A stretch of 52,560 nt of DNA from an uncultured Acetatifactor sp. (GTDB lineage Bacteria > Bacillota > Clostridia > Lachnospirales > Lachnospiraceae). This document shows, piece by piece, positions 1-10,077 of the stretch. Below the pieces are notes generated by a model. That model did not search any database. It was not told the origin of the DNA and saw only the letters and a program-made list of their open reading frames with translations. The position numbers and the translations under genes are program-made. How positions within the stretch are numbered: position 1 is the stretch's first letter; the number at the start of each line of letters is the position of its first letter. The stretch covers positions 1 to 52,560 of the forward strand of contig CAJUJU010000021.1 of NCBI GenBank assembly GCA_910586835.1, written 5' to 3'.

Positions 1-75
1 ATTGGCATAAAAATTTTTTTCAAAAACTTGTCGCAAAACTATTGACAAAATATAACCCGGGTTTCCAAAAGAGAA

Positions 76-104
76 TTGTCTTGTCTTGAGAAAAAGAATA
101 TGAT
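76..104 (+). promoter_or_regulatory. Putative sigma-A promoter upstream of the Rpn remnant and trpS
   Basis: A -35 element TTGTCT (76-81) and a -10 element TATGAT (99-104) are separated by 17 bp. It lies just upstream of the first reading frame and could also supply trpS, which follows 65 bp after that frame. The call rests on matches to the consensus only. Confidence 0.4.
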
Positions 105-138
105 AAGATAAACACAGGCAAAGAACACATCTGAGATT

Positions 139-591
139 ATGATAATCTTATTGTGGCATTATGGGATGTACGGAAATCTTCCGGTCTCGGTGCCATGTCG
201 TATCCGCAAAGAAAAAGCTCTGCGGGAACTCCTTGCTTATAAACTGGAGAATCCGGACATAACGGTGAGGGATGAAAGGATTCTGGATCTGGCGGGGATC
301 GTGGAAGAGGTAAAGCAATCGGAGGAATGGGAGGCCGTAAAGATGAATATTCTGGAGATCGGGCTTGCACAGGGAATCGAGAAGGGGATAGAGCAGGGAA
401 TTGAGCAGGGAATAGAACAGGGAATCGAGAGAGGATTGGAGCAGGGAGCCGCGCAGGCGCTGGTGCGGGACGCGGAGGCGCTGATGAGGAATCTGGGCAT
501 CGACCTGAAACGGGCCTGTGAAGGGCTTGGGATTTCCATGGAGGAGTATTACGCTGCGAAAGAAAAAGTTTTCACAGGTGCTTTTTCGTGA
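139..591 (+). pseudogene. C-terminal remnant of an Rpn/transposase-like PD-(D/E)XK nuclease
   Basis: The frame encodes 150 residues resembling only the C-terminal part of the Rpn (recombination-promoting nuclease, also called transposase-like) family, whose members are usually about 300 residues. Near residues 75-100 it has a run of GIEQ/GIEKG tetrapeptide repeats encoded by a 12-bp DNA repeat. This charged, glycine-rich tail precedes the family's C-terminal helical segment. No N-terminal nuclease core is present, so it is probably inactive. The last 40 residues resemble the tail of the Rpn-type protein at 25.4 kb, with a shared (L/K)RACE motif, so the two are probably paralogous. The start is arbitrary. 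Confidence 0.55.
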
Positions 592-655
592 TATACTGAT
601 GAGAAAAGGAAATTTGAGACAATTCCGGCGAAAGAAAGGTATAGGTAAGACAATT

Positions 656-1741
656 ATGGATAAGATAATTTTAACAGGAGACAGACCTACAGGAAGACTG
701 CATGTGGGGCACTATGCAGGATCTCTGCGCAGGCGTGTGGAACTGCAGGATTCCGGTGAATATAAAAAGATATTTATCATGATCGCGGATGCGCAGGCGC
801 TGACGGACAATATTGAGAATCCGGAGAAGGTAAGACAGAATATTATTGAGGTGGCGCTGGATTACCTGTCCTGCGGGCTTGACCCGGCGAAATCCACGCT
901 GTTAATTCAGTCCCAGATACCGGAGCTTTGTGAGCTGACTTTTTATTATATGGATCTGGTGACAGTGGCAAGGCTGCAGCGAAATCCTACGGTAAAGAGC
1001 GAGATCCAGATGCGCAATTTTGAGGCCAGTATTCCGGTGGGATTTTTTACCTATCCCATCAGCCAGGCGGCGGATATCACGGCCTTCAAGGCCACGACGG
1101 TTCCTGTGGGGGACGACCAGCTGCCCATGATCGAGCAGACCAGGGAGATCGTGCACAAGTTCAATACGGTGTATGCTCCTGTGCTGGTGGAGCCCGAGGC
1201 GCTTCTGCCCACGCAGGAGGCTTCCAAGAGACTGCCCGGCACGGACGGTAAGGCAAAGATGAGCAAATCTCTGGGCAATTGCATTTATCTTGCAGACACG
1301 GCGGATCAGGTGCGGACGAAGATCATGGGCATGTATACGGATCCGCTGCATCTTCAGGTCAGTGATCCGGGACATCTGGAGGGAAATACGGTGTTTACCT
1401 ATCTGGACGCCTTCAGCAGACCGGAGCATTTTGAGAGATATCTGCCGGAGTATGCGGGCCTGGATGAACTGAAGGAGCATTATCAGAGGGGCGGGCTGGG
1501 AGACGTCAAGGTGAAGAAGCTGCTGATCAATATCATGCAGGAGTTTCTGGAACCTGTCCGGAACCGTCGAAAGGAATTGGAGAAGGATATTCCAGCGGTG
1601 TATGAGCTGCTGAAAAAGGGCAGCGAGACGGCCAGAGAGGCGGCGGCTCAGACTTTATCCGAGGTAAAGAGTGCCATGAGAATCAATTATTTTGAGGATG
1701 AGGAGCTGATCCGTATGCAGAGCCTGAAATATGAGGAATGA
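656..1741 (+). CDS. trpS: Tryptophanyl-tRNA synthetase
   Basis: This class Ic aminoacyl-tRNA synthetase charges tRNA-Trp with tryptophan in the cytoplasm. The product is 361 residues, slightly longer than typical bacterial TrpS (about 330). The ATP-binding HIGH-type motif is HVGH at residues 16-19 after GDRPTGRL, and the KMSKS motif is intact at residues 201-205. The frame is open further upstream, but ATG 656 gives the family's normal N-terminus (MDKIILTGDRPTG). There is no room for a T-box leader between the preceding frame and the start, so expression probably depends on an upstream promoter. The stop codon is followed 33 bp later by the next gene, suggesting co-transcription. Confidence 0.95.
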   Translation: MDKIILTGDRPTGRLHVGHYAGSLRRRVELQDSGEYKKIFIMIADAQALTDNIENPEKVRQNIIEVALDYLSCGLDPAKSTLLIQSQIPELCELTFYYMDLVTVARLQRNPTVKSEIQMRNFEASIPVGFFTYPISQAADITAFKATTVPVGDDQLPMIEQTREIVHKFNTVYAPVLVEPEALLPTQEASKRLPGTDGKAKMSKSLGNCIYLADTADQVRTKIMGMYTDPLHLQVSDPGHLEGNTVFTYLDAFSRPEHFERYLPEYAGLDELKEHYQRGGLGDVKVKKLLINIMQEFLEPVRNRRKELEKDIPAVYELLKKGSETAREAAAQTLSEVKSAMRINYFEDEELIRMQSLKYEE

Positions 1742-1774
1742 TTGTTTGCGGAAGCAGATCTATGGAGTAAAAAA

Positions 1775-2653
1775 ATGAAGCGAGAGAACGAAGACTGGGA
1801 AGTGGAAGAGCTTGAGGAGATGGAACCCGAGGAACAGGAGGACGGCTGGGAGGCGGACGCAGACGGCCAGACAGGTCAGGGCCCGCTGAAGACGAGTACT
1901 ATGATACTTGTTTTTTCGGGGCTGGTGGTGTTGGCCGCGATCATATGCGGTATTCTGTGGGGCATTACCCACAGGGACAGAGGCAGTGACGGTGATCCGG
2001 GAAACGGGAGCATACAGGGGACAACGGAAGATGCTTCCGGCGCCGGCGAAGACAGGGAACCGGGCGGCGAGTCCGAAAGCCTTTCGGAGGAAACGGGAAC
2101 AGGACAGAAGCCGGAAGGCGGGGAGGATTCATCCGAACCGGGTGACGGGCCGGAAAGTCAGCCTGTGGAATCCGACGGCGCAGGTGGGGATGTCTCACAG
2201 GATCCAGGAGCGGAAAACGGGGACGCAGGATCTTCCTCGCAGCAGCCGGATGAAGGAAACGGCGGGACAGATTCATCTCAGGAACCGGACCAGGGGAACA
2301 ATGGGACAGATCCGTCTCAGGAAGCGGATCAGGGGAACAACGGTGCAGATCCGTCCCGGGAGTCTGATTCTGCTAGTCAAACGGCCTCGAATGATGCAAA
2401 TCGCGTCAGCACCATGGACGGGAGAGTCATTGTATTTACGGACTGCGACGACACGGTTTCTCCAAAGGAATATGTCAATCTGCGGTCGGAGCCCAGCACT
2501 TCGGAGGGGAACGCTACGGTGAACTGCAGGCTGAATTACGGTGAGACGGTACACCGCACAGGAATCAGCGAGGATTCTGGTTGGTCCAGAGTGGAGAAGG
2601 ACGGCGTGGTTTGTTATGTGGTGTCCAGTCTTGTGTATGTGGTGGAAGAATAA
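1775..2653 (+). CDS. Membrane-anchored SH3-domain protein with acidic linker
   Basis: The 292-residue protein has an acidic cytoplasmic N-terminus (1-40), one transmembrane helix (about 42-65), a long low-complexity linker rich in Gly, Asp, Ser, Gln and Pro (about 70-205) and a C-terminal bacterial SH3 domain (about 215-292, with the VNLRSEPS motif). The linker contains tandem units of the form PSQEADQGNNG. Such proteins usually sit at the cell surface, and bacterial SH3 domains commonly bind peptidoglycan; both are family-based inferences. ATG 1775 is chosen because GGAG lies 7 bp upstream, although a TTG at 1742 is in frame. The specific function is unknown. Confidence 0.75.
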   Translation: MKRENEDWEVEELEEMEPEEQEDGWEADADGQTGQGPLKTSTMILVFSGLVVLAAIICGILWGITHRDRGSDGDPGNGSIQGTTEDASGAGEDREPGGESESLSEETGTGQKPEGGEDSSEPGDGPESQPVESDGAGGDVSQDPGAENGDAGSSSQQPDEGNGGTDSSQEPDQGNNGTDPSQEADQGNNGADPSRESDSASQTASNDANRVSTMDGRVIVFTDCDDTVSPKEYVNLRSEPSTSEGNATVNCRLNYGETVHRTGISEDSGWSRVEKDGVVCYVVSSLVYVVEE

Positions 2654-2766
2654 GGAAACCAAAGGCTGTCTGCAATTTTGTGACATGAGAAGAGATTGAA
2701 TAGAATTCCTTCGGACGGGAGATACTGTTTCAAAAACAGAAATCGGAAGTCCGGAGGAATTTTTAA

Positions 2767-3831
2767 ATGAATCAGAAGTTGGGTAAAGCCAGTGTGAGGC
2801 CGGAGCAGCCGGTCTATATCTTAAACAGCGGCAGCATTGTGGGTACAAAGGAGGGACAGGGCCCCCTGGGGCTTTTGTTTGACACGGTTGGAGAGGACGA
2901 TATGTTTGGCTGTGCAACCTGGGAGGAGGCGGAGAGCAGTCTTCAGAAGGATGCCGTCTATCTGGCGTTGACCAAGGCAGGGCTGAAGCCGGAGGACGTA
3001 TCCTTTATCTTTGCGGGTGACCTGCTTGGTCAATCCATAGCCACATCCTTTGGCATTTCGGCCTATCAGATCCCGTTATTGGGCGTTTACGGCGCCTGCT
3101 CCACCTGCGGAGAATCGTTGACGCTGGGAACCATGAGCATTGCGGGAGGATTTGCGGACAAAGTGGTCTGTGTCACCTCCAGTCATTTTGCCAGTGCGGA
3201 AAAGGAGTTTCGCTTTCCGTTGGATTACGGAAGTCAACGCCCTTTGTCTGCCACCTGGACTGTCACCGGCAGCGGCGCTTTCGTGTTGGGAAATGAGGAT
3301 GCGCTTCAGAGTATGAAGGGGAGTGACGCGGGTGTGACGGGAACAGGCAGAAAGGCCCGGGCGCGTATCACGGGTATGACCGTGGGAAAGATTGTGGATT
3401 ACGGACTGAAGGATTCCATGAATATGGGAGCCTGTATGGCGCCGGCAGCAGCTTCCACACTGGAACAGCATTTTATTGACTATGGAAGTCAGCCTGATGA
3501 CTACGACAAAATCATCACCGGTGATCTGGGGAAGGTAGGGCAGAGAGTGCTCATTGATTTGCTTCGGGAGAGAGGCTATGATATTTCGACGCAGCATATG
3601 GACTGCGGGATCGAAATATTTGACGGTGAGTCTCAGGATACCCATGCCGGGGGCAGCGGCTGTGGCTGCAGTGCGGTGACATTGTCCGCCTATATTCTGA
3701 AGCAGCTGGAGGAGAGAAATTGGAAAAAGGTACTTTTTATGCCCACGGGAGCATTGCTGAGCAAGACAAGCTTTAACGAGGGAAAGAGTGTGCCCGGAAT
3801 TGCCCATGCCCTGGTGTTGGAGTCTGTTTAG
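2767..3831 (+). CDS. spoVAD: Stage V sporulation protein AD
   Basis: SpoVAD is a thiolase-fold protein of the spore inner-membrane SpoVA channel, which moves dipicolinic acid during sporulation and germination; it is known to bind dipicolinate. The 354-residue product follows the family throughout: the NSGSIVGTKEGQGPLG start, the GACST segment, SSHFASAEKEFRFP, TVTGSGAFVLG, MAPAAA and the GGSGCGCSAV signature near the C-terminus. It usually lies in an operon between spoVAC and spoVAE, but neither is adjacent here. The neighbours are an SH3 protein and a glycosidase. ATG 2767 follows a GGAGG (2754-2758) with 8-bp spacing. Confidence 0.92.
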   Translation: MNQKLGKASVRPEQPVYILNSGSIVGTKEGQGPLGLLFDTVGEDDMFGCATWEEAESSLQKDAVYLALTKAGLKPEDVSFIFAGDLLGQSIATSFGISAYQIPLLGVYGACSTCGESLTLGTMSIAGGFADKVVCVTSSHFASAEKEFRFPLDYGSQRPLSATWTVTGSGAFVLGNEDALQSMKGSDAGVTGTGRKARARITGMTVGKIVDYGLKDSMNMGACMAPAAASTLEQHFIDYGSQPDDYDKIITGDLGKVGQRVLIDLLRERGYDISTQHMDCGIEIFDGESQDTHAGGSGCGCSAVTLSAYILKQLEERNWKKVLFMPTGALLSKTSFNEGKSVPGIAHALVLESV

Positions 3832-3965
3832 CAATAAGTGCGGAGAAAAGAGCAGCTTTCAGCGTGACAATGCATACCATGTCTTCTATAATGATGGCAG
3901 TAAGAAACGTAAACCGATGGAGCCCGAGGGCCGCGGACAGCGGAAACGGGCAGGGGAGGACAGAT

Positions 3966-5132
3966 ATGGGAGCATTTGAGACAGGGAAGTACAGAAATCT
4001 GTTTCTGGAAAGCGGAAAATCAGAGCAGGAGATTGCCAAAAGGCTGGAGGAGATCTGGAATACCTTTTTTTACGGCTCTGAGGAGGAACGGATCTATCAT
4101 CCCGCAGGGGAGGATATGGGTTATCTGGAGGACACGGGGAACCACGATGCCAGGACAGAGGGAATGTCTTATGGCATGATGATTTGTGTTCAGTTGGATA
4201 AGAAGGAAGAATTCGACAGGATCTGGAAGTGGGCCTGCACTTATATGTGGATGACAGAGGGAGAGGGTGAAGGGTATTTCGCCTGGTCCTGTGGCCTGGA
4301 CGGCCGGAAAAACGCAAATGGCGCAGCGCCGGACGGGGAAGAATTTTTTGCCATGGCACTCTTTTTTGCCTCCCACAGATGGGGAGACGGAGAGGGAATC
4401 TTCTGTTATTCGGAGCAGGCCAGGAAAATTCTGCGGGCGTGTCTGCACAAGGGGGAGAACGGAAGGCCGGGACATCCCATGTGGAACAGGGAGAATAAGC
4501 AGATTTTGTTTGTGCCGGGAATCGACTTTACGGATCCCTCCTATCATCTGCCTCATTTTTATGAATTGTTTGCACTCTGGGCGGACGAGGAGGACAGAGC
4601 TTTCTGGAAGGAAGCGGCTCTGGTCAGCAGGCGATATCTGAAGGCTGCCTGTCATCCGGTCACCGGAATGAATGCGGAGTATGCGGAATTTGACGGCTCG
4701 CCCATGAGCAGGAAGCTTCCCTGGAGCAATGACAGACATGACTGGTTTTATTCCGATGCCTATAGGACAGCGGCCAATATCGGTCTTGACTACGCGTGGT
4801 TTGGAAAGGACGAGGGGCAGGCGCAGGCGGCGGAGAAGCTTCAGCATTTTCTGGGAGATGTGAGAAGAGAAGATCCCTGGAAGGTTTATGAGGTGGACGG
4901 AACCTGTCTGGCGGAGGATGCCCTCCATCCGGTGGGAATGCTTGCCACCACGGCCCAGGGGGCTCTGGCGGTGCTCGGGCGAAGCGAGGACGAGGGAGCT
5001 GTCCGTATGGCCTGGGACTGGGTGGAGCGTCTCTGGAAGGAGCCTCTCCGGAAGGGAGACAGAAGATATTATGACAACTGTCTTTACTTTTTTGCCTTTC
5101 TGGCCCTCAGCGGGAAGTACCGTATCTGGTAG
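3966..5132 (+). CDS. GH8 reducing-end xylose-releasing exo-oligoxylanase
   Basis: This glycoside hydrolase family 8 enzyme removes xylose from the reducing end of xylo-oligosaccharides. At 388 residues without a signal peptide it fits the cytoplasmic Rex type. The TEGMSYGMM segment holds the family's general-acid glutamate (about residue 65), and the SNDRHDWFYSDAYR segment (about residues 250-262) holds the catalytic-base region. The (alpha/alpha)6-barrel motif EGYFAWSCGLDG is also present. ATG 3966 is preceded by GGGAGGA, although the frame is open 102 bp further upstream. The gene converges with the permease at 5134 with one base between stop codons. It may act on oligosaccharides imported by a transporter such as that at 32-35.7 kb, which is inference. 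Confidence 0.88.
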   Translation: MGAFETGKYRNLFLESGKSEQEIAKRLEEIWNTFFYGSEEERIYHPAGEDMGYLEDTGNHDARTEGMSYGMMICVQLDKKEEFDRIWKWACTYMWMTEGEGEGYFAWSCGLDGRKNANGAAPDGEEFFAMALFFASHRWGDGEGIFCYSEQARKILRACLHKGENGRPGHPMWNRENKQILFVPGIDFTDPSYHLPHFYELFALWADEEDRAFWKEAALVSRRYLKAACHPVTGMNAEYAEFDGSPMSRKLPWSNDRHDWFYSDAYRTAANIGLDYAWFGKDEGQAQAAEKLQHFLGDVRREDPWKVYEVDGTCLAEDALHPVGMLATTAQGALAVLGRSEDEGAVRMAWDWVERLWKEPLRKGDRRYYDNCLYFFAFLALSGKYRIW

Positions 5133-5133
5133 T

Positions 5134-6297
5134 TCAGCGAAGCAGAAACAGTGCGGCGCCGTACAGGATAACCAGGAAGAAAAGATTATAGTAAGTAAAG
5201 CTTTTCAGATAGGCGCCCTTTGCGGCGCCTTTTTCCGCGCCGTAAAGGCGGTAGGAGATCAGGCTGGCCAAAGAGGCAACCAACGTTCCCAGACCTCCGA
5301 TGTTGACCCCGTAGAGCAGTGGACGCGCCGCGTCCGTGAAACCGGACAAAAGGATGGCGGCCGGGACATTGCTGATGCCCTGGGAAAATAAAACGCCCAG
5401 CAGCAGCTCCCGCCCCCGGATAAAGGTGCGAAGAAAATCCGCGATGAGGGGAATCCGTTCCATGTTGCCGATGAACAGGAAAAAGAAGACAAAGGTCAGC
5501 AGCAGAAAGTAATCCACTTTTTTGAACAGACTTCGGTTCAGGAAAAAGACAGAGCCTGTGACCAGGGCGAGCATAACGGGCCAGGTCAGTACCCGGGCAA
5601 CACAGAGAAGGCAGACCAGGAAAAGGAGCAGCCAGACAGCCAGCTTCTCGGGACTGTGCAGTTTCGTGTCCTGGGGCATGGGGGCGGTCCCGGAAGCGTG
5701 AGTTTCCGGGGAACCGGGCAGGAGAGGGGTTAAAGGCTCCCTCTTCAGCAAAAGAACACAGAGACACAAAAGCAGGGCCGAGAGTGCGGCCAGCGGCAGC
5801 ATATGGGACAGAAAACTTCCCATGGAGAGGGAATAGGCGGAGTACAGGTAAAGATTTTGCGGATTTCCCACAGGGGTCAGCATACTTCCCAGATTGGCGG
5901 CTATGGTCTGAAGCACGATGACTGGAATCAGCAGACCGTCCTGACCGGACATGGTCAGCACCATGACCGCAAAGGGAACAAAAGTGATCAGTGCCACATC
6001 GTTTGTTATGAACATGGAGGAGAAGAAACAAAGAGCAGTCAACAGCAGAGCAAGCTGCCTTGTAGAAGCAGCTTTTTTCAAGAGCAGATTTCCCAGGTAT
6101 TTGAATACGCCGATGCTCTGCAGTCCGGCTACTACCAGCATGAGACTGAACAGCAGGGCCAGTACTCTGTAATCCGGATAAGACAGGTATTCGGCGGAGG
6201 GCGGCACGAAAAAGGCCGACAGAAAGGCCAGTATTCCGGCAATGCAGAGTACGGTTTCTTTCTTTAGAAAAGAATAAACGGAAGGAAGGTATTTCAT
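5134..6297 (-). CDS. ArsB/NhaD/citrate-type anion permease (ion transporter superfamily)
   Basis: The 387-residue protein has about ten hydrophobic segments and the duplicated architecture of the IT superfamily (citrate, dicarboxylate, arsenite or Na+/H+ antiporters). Supporting motifs are FITNDVALITFVPF (first re-entrant region) and NLGSMLTPVGNPQNLYLY, with a second-half counterpart QGISNVPAAILLSG. The substrate cannot be read from the sequence. The start is placed at 6297 because AAAGGAG lies directly upstream; a further 20 codons are open. A Pro/Ser-rich cytoplasmic loop separates the two halves. Confidence 0.8.
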   Translation of the reverse strand: MKYLPSVYSFLKKETVLCIAGILAFLSAFFVPPSAEYLSYPDYRVLALLFSLMLVVAGLQSIGVFKYLGNLLLKKAASTRQLALLLTALCFFSSMFITNDVALITFVPFAVMVLTMSGQDGLLIPVIVLQTIAANLGSMLTPVGNPQNLYLYSAYSLSMGSFLSHMLPLAALSALLLCLCVLLLKREPLTPLLPGSPETHASGTAPMPQDTKLHSPEKLAVWLLLFLVCLLCVARVLTWPVMLALVTGSVFFLNRSLFKKVDYFLLLTFVFFFLFIGNMERIPLIADFLRTFIRGRELLLGVLFSQGISNVPAAILLSGFTDAARPLLYGVNIGGLGTLVASLASLISYRLYGAEKGAAKGAYLKSFTYYNLFFLVILYGAALFLLR

Positions 6298-6406
6298 CTT
6301 GAGCTCCTTTGTGTTGGCCGCCTTTGCAGCGGAAAGAAGGACAGGTGGAAGAGGCATATCAATGAGGTGAAGCCGGAAAAATAATTTACTGGAATGTCTG
6401 AAATGA

Positions 6407-6693
6407 TCATTTCAGGCGGAACAGATCATACGAACCGGACAGCGCCCACAGTGCCAGTGCCTGCGCCAGGAAGATGGCAGGCATGCCGTACCGGAAATAC
6501 CAGTGTCTTGTCTTGTGGCGAAAGCGGTGCATGCCCAGCGTGCAGCCCAAAGCGCCTCCTGCCAGGGCAACCCAGAACAAAGAAGCCTCCGAGATGCGCC
6601 AGGCACCTCGGACGGCTCTTTTTTTGTCTATGCCCATCATGGCATAACCGGTCAGATTGATGAAAAACAGGTAGATCAGGAAAATGGTATGCA

Positions 6694-6694
<1 letters not shown>
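6407..6694 (-). CDS. DUF1294 small membrane protein
   Basis: The 95-residue protein has an N-terminal helix, the MGIDKKRAVRGAWRISE segment, a second hydrophobic segment rich in glycine, the HRFRHKTRHWYFRYG motif and a final helix. This order is that of the DUF1294 family. Its function is unknown. The start codon overlaps the argG stop codon by one base (TGATG), so it is probably translationally coupled to argG. Confidence 0.85.
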
Positions 6695-7917
<1,223 letters not shown>

Positions 7918-7971
7918 ATTGAAACCTCCGTCTTTTTATATTCAAATATTTTGACCTGAAAACACGATATC

Positions 7972-8000
7972 ACTATACATCAGAAATGCCTTGAATGCAA
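7972..8000 (-). promoter_or_regulatory. Predicted argG promoter
   Basis: On the minus strand, a -35 TTGCAT (8000-7995) and a -10 TATAGT (7977-7972) are separated by 17 bp, about 55 bp upstream of the argG start. A weak ArgR-like match (12 of 14) lies between it and the ribosome binding site. The rest of the 379-bp region between argG and the DMT remnant is AT-rich and holds the two stronger boxes listed separately. Confidence 0.5.
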
Positions 8001-8051
8001 GTATAAATATAAACAAATTATTTTCCGACAGGGGGAAAGAACTGAATAATA

Positions 8052-8096
8052 TGCATATAAATGCATTAATAAAGATGAAAAGAGAATAAATATTCA
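8052..8096. promoter_or_regulatory. Pair of ArgR (ARG box) operators upstream of argG
   Basis: TGCATATAAATGCA (8052-8065) matches the ARG-box consensus TGNATWWWWATNCA at all 14 positions. AGAATAAATATTCA (8083-8096) matches at 13. Their centres are 31 bp apart, about three helical turns. They lie upstream of the predicted argG promoter, so they could act on a further upstream promoter or through looping with the weaker match nearer the gene. Confidence 0.65.
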
Positions 8097-8180
8097 AACA
8101 ATGTAATTTGGGAAAAATAAAAACAATTCGGTGCTGCCACGCAAATGCGCGGGATTTACGGATTTCTCTGCCGGACGGGA

Positions 8181-8209
8181 TTGACACACGGCTCTGCTGT
8201 CTGTACAAT
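8181..8209 (+). promoter_or_regulatory. Strong sigma-A promoter in front of the DMT remnant
   Basis: TTGACA (8181-8186), a 17-bp spacer and TACAAT (8204-8209) form a near-consensus promoter. The only reading frame downstream is the truncated transporter at 8297. This suggests that the promoter of the original gene survives although its coding sequence has lost the 5' part. Confidence 0.55.
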
Positions 8210-8296
8210 TCAGCCAAGGAAGCATATGATAGAAGTGATACGGTTGGATAGAAAAAGCAGCCTGTCAGAGTGTACTTCGCGAAATAAGATTGATTT

Positions 8297-8536
8297 ATGC
8301 TCCTGCCGGTGCTTCTGCTGGGATTTGTGGCCTACGGGCTCAGTATTTTTACCTATGTGAGAGCGCAGAAAACCCTGGGGGCGGCAAAGACAAGCGCTTT
8401 CTATGCCATTGCTCCGTTTGCGGGCGCGTTTTTATCCTTTGTGCTTCTGCGGGAGCCGTTGACGGTAAACTTTGGGGTGGCATTGTCCGGCATGACGGTG
8501 GGGACATACTTTGTGATTCGTGACACGTTGTCCTGA
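8297..8536 (+). pseudogene. C-terminal fragment of an EamA/DMT-family transporter
   Basis: The 79 residues match the end of a ten-helix drug/metabolite transporter: two or three hydrophobic helices, GAAKTSAFYAIAPFAGAFLSF, and the family's typical LREPLT followed by GMTVGTYFV. Full members are about 290 residues, so roughly the first 210 are missing. The start at 8297 is only the first ATG in frame. A near-consensus promoter remains upstream, so the likely history is an internal deletion. Confidence 0.7.
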
Positions 8537-8550
8537 GCTGTCTTTGCAGG

Positions 8551-8602
8551 GTGGTTCCGACGGATAGAGTGGTTCCGACGGATAGAGTGGTTCCGACGGA
8601 AC
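8551..8602 (+). repeat. Three tandem copies of an 18-bp unit
   Basis: The unit GTGGTTCCGACGGATAGA occurs at 8551-8568 and 8569-8586, with a third copy at 8587-8602 that keeps the first 14 bases and then changes to AC. It lies between the converging ends of the DMT remnant and the GHKL kinase. It has no obvious hairpin and is probably a small VNTR. Confidence 0.85.
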
Positions 8603-8610
8603 CGGGCGGT

Positions 8611-9900
8611 TTACGGGATGGGGATCACGATTTTCAGGGTAAATATGCCATTCTCCGATCTGGTGCTGCATTGCCCGCCGTATTTCTGCACGGCACTTCG
8701 GATATTTGGAAGTCCGAAGCCGTGGAGGAAGGTATCTCTTTTGGTGGTGCCTTCGGACAGGGCAATGTGGGGCAGGGAGTTGTTTGCCACACTGATAATC
8801 AGCATATTTCGGATGCGGTCCGCCTTTACGGTGATGAGCCGCTGATCCTCGGGAAGCTTTTCGTTGGCTTCGATGGCGTTATCCAGGGCGTTGCCGAAAA
8901 TGGTGCTGATATCCAGTGGGTCAATAAAGCAGCCGTCCCCAAAGGAGATGCCCACATGGAAGTCGATTTGCTTTTCCTGAGCGGTTCTGGCCTTGTCGCG
9001 GATGAGGATATCCAGAAATTCGTTTCCGGTCTGCTGATAATTTTCATAGCCTTCCATCTGGCTTTGAAGGGTCTCCAGGGATTCCTGCATCTGTCTGCTG
9101 CCGCCTGCCTCTGCCTGCAGTACGAGCAGATGGTTTTTCAGATCATGATAAATGCTGCGCACCCGCTCCTCATCCCGGATCCGATCCCTGTAATAATTCC
9201 GCTGGGTCTCCAGCTCCTGTGCCCGGTAGGCGGTCTGCATGGCATCACAGATATAGGAAGCCAGATACATACATCCGAAGCTGGAAAAAATCGAAGCGGC
9301 AGAGATGGGATATGCGATGGCCGTATCGTTTGGCATGAAGCAGAGTATGGTGAAGATGGCTACAAAGGAAGCCAACATCAGCATGTCTACCAGCATCCAC
9401 ATCCGCGTGTTCAGGCGCAGGATGATCTTTGACAGGAATTTCCGCAGAAACAGCAGTGCGCCGATCCAGAACAGCAGTCGGAGGAACAGCGCGAAGGTGT
9501 GCACCGCCGTGCTGAACAACAGAAGCTCTCTGGTCCATTGTATTGTGGCGGAGCTGGTCCGGGTAACGGAAAAGAAGATCCTGCCGCTGATGTCCAGCAT
9601 CAGATAGTTGACGGCGATCAGGGCAGGATAGAACATCAGGATCACGGACAGCTTTTCCGGGATCGTGCCCCGGTAGAAGACAAAGATATAGAAAAGAAAC
9701 AGTGCCAGCGCTCCCGCCAGGTTTATGATGTCGTTTGCGTAAATGACAATGTCCGAGAGCATGGCACACACCACATAGGCGGCCAGCTTCAGGAGTATGT
9801 TTTTCCGAAGCGGGAGGAAGAGCTGAAGGATCAGAAAAAAGACCAGGGAATACCCCAGCGAAATAAAAAATGAAAGATAGTCCAGCGCGCGTATCATCAA
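8611..9900 (-). CDS. GHKL-family (AgrC-like) membrane sensor histidine kinase
   Basis: The 429-residue protein has about six transmembrane helices in residues 1-220, a coiled linker, and a cytoplasmic kinase core. The phospho-acceptor region is IYHDLKNHLL. The ATPase N box is FGNALDNAIEANEKLP, and the G box is GFGLPNIRSAVQKYGG. This is the AgrC/ComD type that usually senses peptides and partners with a LytTR regulator. No response regulator is adjacent, so it is an orphan here. The start at 9900 has GGAGG upstream with 9-bp spacing. A promoter-like sequence lies upstream on the minus strand. Confidence 0.88.
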   Translation of the reverse strand: MMIRALDYLSFFISLGYSLVFFLILQLFLPLRKNILLKLAAYVVCAMLSDIVIYANDIINLAGALALFLFYIFVFYRGTIPEKLSVILMFYPALIAVNYLMLDISGRIFFSVTRTSSATIQWTRELLLFSTAVHTFALFLRLLFWIGALLFLRKFLSKIILRLNTRMWMLVDMLMLASFVAIFTILCFMPNDTAIAYPISAASIFSSFGCMYLASYICDAMQTAYRAQELETQRNYYRDRIRDEERVRSIYHDLKNHLLVLQAEAGGSRQMQESLETLQSQMEGYENYQQTGNEFLDILIRDKARTAQEKQIDFHVGISFGDGCFIDPLDISTIFGNALDNAIEANEKLPEDQRLITVKADRIRNMLIISVANNSLPHIALSEGTTKRDTFLHGFGLPNIRSAVQKYGGQCSTRSENGIFTLKIVIPIP

Positions 9901-9950
9901 AAGCTTCCTCCATATTCTGCGGTTTCCTTCTTGAAATTCAGCCAGCTTAT

Positions 9951-9978
9951 ATTATAATTATTTTTTCGCAGAAAACAA
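9951..9978 (-). promoter_or_regulatory. Possible promoter of the GHKL kinase
   Basis: On the minus strand a perfect -10 TATAAT (9956-9951) has a weak -35 TTGTTT (9978-9973) 16 bp upstream. It lies about 50 bp before the kinase start, in the 303-bp divergent region shared with argC. Confidence 0.4.
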
Positions 9979-10077
9979 GAGGACAGCCTTCCGTTTTTTA
10001 CAGTTTATACTGACAAGTCTGCCTGAAATGTGGTAGACTGTAGGCGAAAAGAACCGGCGGAGGAAAGAAGAATTGAG

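Noticed and set aside
373..430. CRISPR-like or regulatory repeat
   Set aside because: The 12-bp repeats are in frame and encode the GIEQ tail typical of Rpn-type proteins; there are no spacers.
7918..8296. T-box or other riboswitch in front of argG
   Set aside because: No T-box motif or terminator/antiterminator pair is visible; ARG boxes explain the regulation better.
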